Shown: positions 6,018 to 9,215 of the stretch, in pieces
Position numbering within the stretch: the stretch's first letter is position 1
Layout: every line of letters starts with the position of its first letter
Assembly: GCA_035695265.1 (NCBI GenBank)
Contig: DASSEM010000181.1
Span: forward strand, 1-9,215
DNA length: 9,215 nucleotides
Direction: 5' to 3'
DNA from: RHKX01 sp035695265
GTDB lineage: Bacteria; Actinomycetota; Thermoleophilia; Solirubrobacterales; 70-9
Position numbers and translations under genes: made by a program
Notes under the pieces: model-generated
The model's database searches: none
Seen by the model: the letters and a program-made list of their open reading frames with translations, nothing else
Told to the model about the DNA's origin: nothing

Positions 6018-6617
6018 GTGGAGATCGTCGACGAAATGACCGGCTTCGTGCTGACCGCCGCCACCGAAGGTGGCGAGGAGGGCGGCAGCTTCCTGGTCAC
6101 GCCCGGGATCGGGCTGATGATCTGGACGCTGGTCGCGTTCGTGATCACGATGTGGGTGCTCTCGAAGTTCGCGTTCCCGCGGATCTCGCAGGCGCTCGAG
6201 GAGCGGGCCGAGCGGGTCAACCGCAACATCGACGAGTCCGAGCGCCTGCGGGCCGAGGCCGACGAGCTCCTGACCGAGTACCGCGAGCGGCTCAAGGAGG
6301 CGCGCGAGCAGGCGGACGACATCATCGCCCGCGCGCGCAAGGCGAGCGAGGCCGCGAAGGCGGAGGCGACCGCGGAGGGCAGGGCGAAGCACGACGAGCT
6401 CGTCGACGCCGCCCGCAAGGACATCGAGGCCGAGACCCGCCGCTCGCTGGATCAGATCCGCAAGGAGGTCGCCGATCTGACCGTGCTCGCAACCGAGAAG
6501 GTCGCCCGCAAGTCGCTCAGCCCGGAGGACCAGAAGCGGCTCGTCGAGGAGGCCCTCGGCGAGGTCGACTTCGGCGTCCTGGCCGGCGACGAGGAGAGCG
6601 GGGCGGCGAGGAACTGA
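6018..6617 (+). CDS. atpF: F0F1 ATP synthase subunit b
   Basis: Peripheral stalk subunit that anchors F1 to the membrane with a single helix and a long coiled coil. It has 199 residues if started at GTG 6018. The pattern is textbook: one membrane segment (about 31-49, including IGLMIWTLVAFVITMWVL), then FPRISQALEER and a long charged alpha-helical coil rich in Glu, Ala, Arg and Lys to about 165. The start is not settled. GTG 6018 is 4 nt after atpE with only a weak AGG upstream. ATG 6036 is preceded by GGTGGAG at 6017-6023 with a long 12-nt spacer and would give 193 residues starting MTGFVLTAATEGG. I give the longer form. The gene is not fused to atpH, unlike the b-delta fusion of mycobacteria. 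Its stop shares one base with the atpH start. Confidence 0.93.
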   Translation: MEIVDEMTGFVLTAATEGGEEGGSFLVTPGIGLMIWTLVAFVITMWVLSKFAFPRISQALEERAERVNRNIDESERLRAEADELLTEYRERLKEAREQADDIIARARKASEAAKAEATAEGRAKHDELVDAARKDIEAETRRSLDQIRKEVADLTVLATEKVARKSLSPEDQKRLVEEALGEVDFGVLAGDEESGAARN

Positions 6618-7150
6618 TGGAGGAAGTCGCCCGCGTCTACAGCGAGGCTCTGTTCGACGTCGCGCGGGAGCACGACGCGCTCGACGAGATCCGCGACCAG
6701 CTCGGCGCGGTCGCCGACGCGGTCGCCGCCGAGCACGACCTGCAGGTCTTCTTCTTCAGCCCGTACTTCTCCTCGGCCGAGAAACGCGACGGGCTCCGCA
6801 AGACGGTCAGCGGCGCCAACCCGGAGCTCGTCAACTTCCTCGACCTGCTGGTCGAGAAGCAGCGGATGCCGGCGCTGTTCGGGATCCGCAAGCGCTTCGA
6901 CGAGCTCTGGGACGAGGCGAACGAGCGGCTCGAGGTGACGCTGACGAGCGCGGTCGAGCTCGACCCGGCGATCGTCGAGTCGGTCGGCGCCGAGATCGAG
7001 CGCAAGACCGGCAAGACGATCGAGCTGACGAGCGAGGTCGACGATTCGATCATCGGCGGCCTCGTCCTCCGGGTCGGCAACCGGGTCCTCGACGCGAGCA
7101 TCCACCACCGGCTCGAGCGGCTGCGGCGCGAGGTCGCGCAGGCCGCCTGA
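6617..7150 (+). CDS. atpH: F0F1 ATP synthase subunit delta
   Basis: Peripheral stalk protein that clamps the top of F1 to subunit b. It has 177 residues, the normal size. It shows the N-terminal helical domain opening VARVYSEALFDVA (4-16), a middle LVNFLDLLVEKQRM (71-84) and the family's C-terminal signature VDDSIIGGLVLRVGNRVLDAS (141-161). The start is the ATG at 6617 in a TGATG overlap with atpF; GAGGA at 6608-6612 gives an SD with a 4-nt spacer. The frame extends upstream through atpF without a stop, but that part is an out-of-frame shadow. The last three codons and the stop form the left arm and loop of a perfect hairpin (7141-7158). A 64-nt gap follows before atpA. Confidence 0.95.
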   Translation: MEEVARVYSEALFDVAREHDALDEIRDQLGAVADAVAAEHDLQVFFFSPYFSSAEKRDGLRKTVSGANPELVNFLDLLVEKQRMPALFGIRKRFDELWDEANERLEVTLTSAVELDPAIVESVGAEIERKTGKTIELTSEVDDSIIGGLVLRVGNRVLDASIHHRLERLRREVAQAA

Positions 7151-7158
7151 AGGCGGCC
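7141..7158 (+). repeat. Hairpin on the atpH stop codon
   Basis: GGCCGCC (7141-7147) pairs perfectly with GGCGGCC (7152-7158) around the 4-nt loop TGAA, which contains the atpH TGA. Seven of seven pairs are G-C. No T-run follows, so it is not a standard terminator. Its position between a single-copy subunit (delta) and a three-copy subunit (alpha) fits an mRNA processing, stability or decoupling element; that role is inference. Confidence 0.5.
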
Positions 7159-7172
7159 GCCCCGACGAACGA

Positions 7173-7197
7173 GACTTCAACGACGGACTTCAACGAC
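7173..7197 (+). repeat. 12-bp tandem direct repeat upstream of atpA
   Basis: GACTTCAACGAC occurs at 7173-7184 and again at 7186-7197, separated by a single G (13-nt period). It lies in the atpH-atpA gap and ends exactly where the atpA SD (AAGGAG, 7198-7203) begins. It is A-rich compared with the coding DNA around it. It may keep the leader unstructured or be a small duplication; the sequence does not show a regulatory protein site. Confidence 0.6.
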
Positions 7198-7203
7198 AAG
7201 GAG
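7198..7203 (+). promoter_or_regulatory. Shine-Dalgarno of atpA
   Basis: AAGGAG with an 11-nt spacer to the ATG at 7215. This good SD fixes the atpA start in a 64-nt intercistronic gap, where most other genes in the operon overlap or nearly so. Confidence 0.75.
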
Positions 7204-7214
7204 CGATAGAGCAG

Positions 7215-8876
<1,662 letters not shown>

Positions 8877-8882
8877 GCGACC

Positions 8883-9215
8883 ATGGCTACCCAGAAGGAA
8901 GTCAAGAACCGGATCACCTCCGTCAAGAACATCCGCAAGATCACGCGGGCGATGGAGATGGTGGCGGCGGCGCGGCTGCGCCGGGCCGAGCAGCGGATCG
9001 ACCGGATGCGCCCCTACGCGCAGTCGATCCGCCGCGTCACCCAACGGGTGGCGGACGCCGCCGGCCAGGGCGGCACCCGGGTGGCGCTGCTGCAGCAGCG
9101 CGAGCAGGTCAAGCGCGTCGGGATCATCCTCGTGACCGGCGACCGCGGCCTCGCCGGCTCCTTCAACACCCAGATCATCCGCGCCGGCGGCCAGCTCCAG
9201 CGCGAGCTCGAGGGC
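8883..9215 (+). CDS. atpG: F0F1 ATP synthase subunit gamma (3' end outside the window)
   Basis: Central rotor shaft of F1, which couples c-ring rotation to catalysis. Only the first 111 of an expected roughly 290-300 residues are present, and the frame is open to the window edge. The N-terminal coiled-coil segment NRITSVKNIRKITRAMEMVAA (9-29) and the Rossmann-like block VTGDRGLAGSFNTQI (84-98) are diagnostic for gamma. The ATG at 8883 begins MATQKEVKNRI, as expected for the family. The nearest SD is the short AGG at 8875-8877 within the atpA stop region; a GAGGAGGAGG run at 8853-8862 is too far away. The 6-nt gap after atpA implies coupled translation. atpD and atpC should follow. Confidence 0.97.
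   Translation, partial: MATQKEVKNRITSVKNIRKITRAMEMVAAARLRRAEQRIDRMRPYAQSIRRVTQRVADAAGQGGTRVALLQQREQVKRVGIILVTGDRGLAGSFNTQIIRAGGQLQRELEG

Overview
This window is a dense, single-strand stretch of housekeeping genes from a very GC-rich bacterium (my impression is roughly 70% G+C, with almost every third codon position G or C). The content and order (rpiB, glyA, a DUF354 gene, a WecA/TagO-type transferase, then atpI-B-E-F-H-A-G) fit a chromosomal locus of an actinobacterium. A deep-branching lineage such as Thermoleophilia/Solirubrobacterales is my best guess from gene order and composition; the sequence alone does not prove it. All genes read on the + strand. The long minus-strand frames are composition shadows.

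Region 1 (33-1784) holds two central-metabolism enzymes. rpiB is ribose-5-phosphate isomerase B, with a GTG start and the active-site Cys. glyA is a full-length serine hydroxymethyltransferase with the PLP lysine. They lie 12 nt apart, and the glyA Shine-Dalgarno (SD) sequence overlaps the rpiB stop.

Region 2 (1781-4080) is a cell-envelope pair tightly coupled to glyA. A DUF354 protein, glycosyltransferase-B/UDP-sugar-epimerase-like, starts at a TTG that overlaps the glyA stop by 4 nt. It overlaps by 1 nt a polytopic undecaprenyl-phosphate sugar-phosphate transferase (WecA/TagO family). The transferase would start a lipid-linked glycan. The DUF354 partner is the least characterised protein here.

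Region 3 (4081-4350) is the only sizeable non-coding gap (270 nt). It holds a weak promoter-like TATATT, a perfect 7-bp hairpin, and a 10-bp inverted repeat whose loop contains a G7 run and the most upstream start codon of atpI. It is probably the promoter and leader of the atp operon.

Region 4 (4351-9215) is an F-type ATP synthase operon in the standard order atpI-atpB-atpE-atpF-atpH-atpA-atpG; atpG runs off the window end, and atpD and atpC are expected beyond it. Key residues are present: the subunit a arginine, the subunit c glutamate, the alpha Walker A and the alpha arginine finger. Residues around the subunit c glutamate suggest H+ rather than Na+ coupling. Junctions are mostly overlaps or very short gaps. 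The exceptions precede the high-copy subunits: atpE has a strong A-rich SD, and atpA has a 64-nt gap with a hairpin on the atpH stop, a 12-bp direct repeat and an AAGGAG SD.

I see no mobile element, CRISPR array, RNA gene or defence system, and no clear new system. The points worth a second look are the atpI leader and start, the atpH-atpA junction, the DUF354-WecA pair and lineage-specific tails on AtpA, AtpB, AtpE and WecA.
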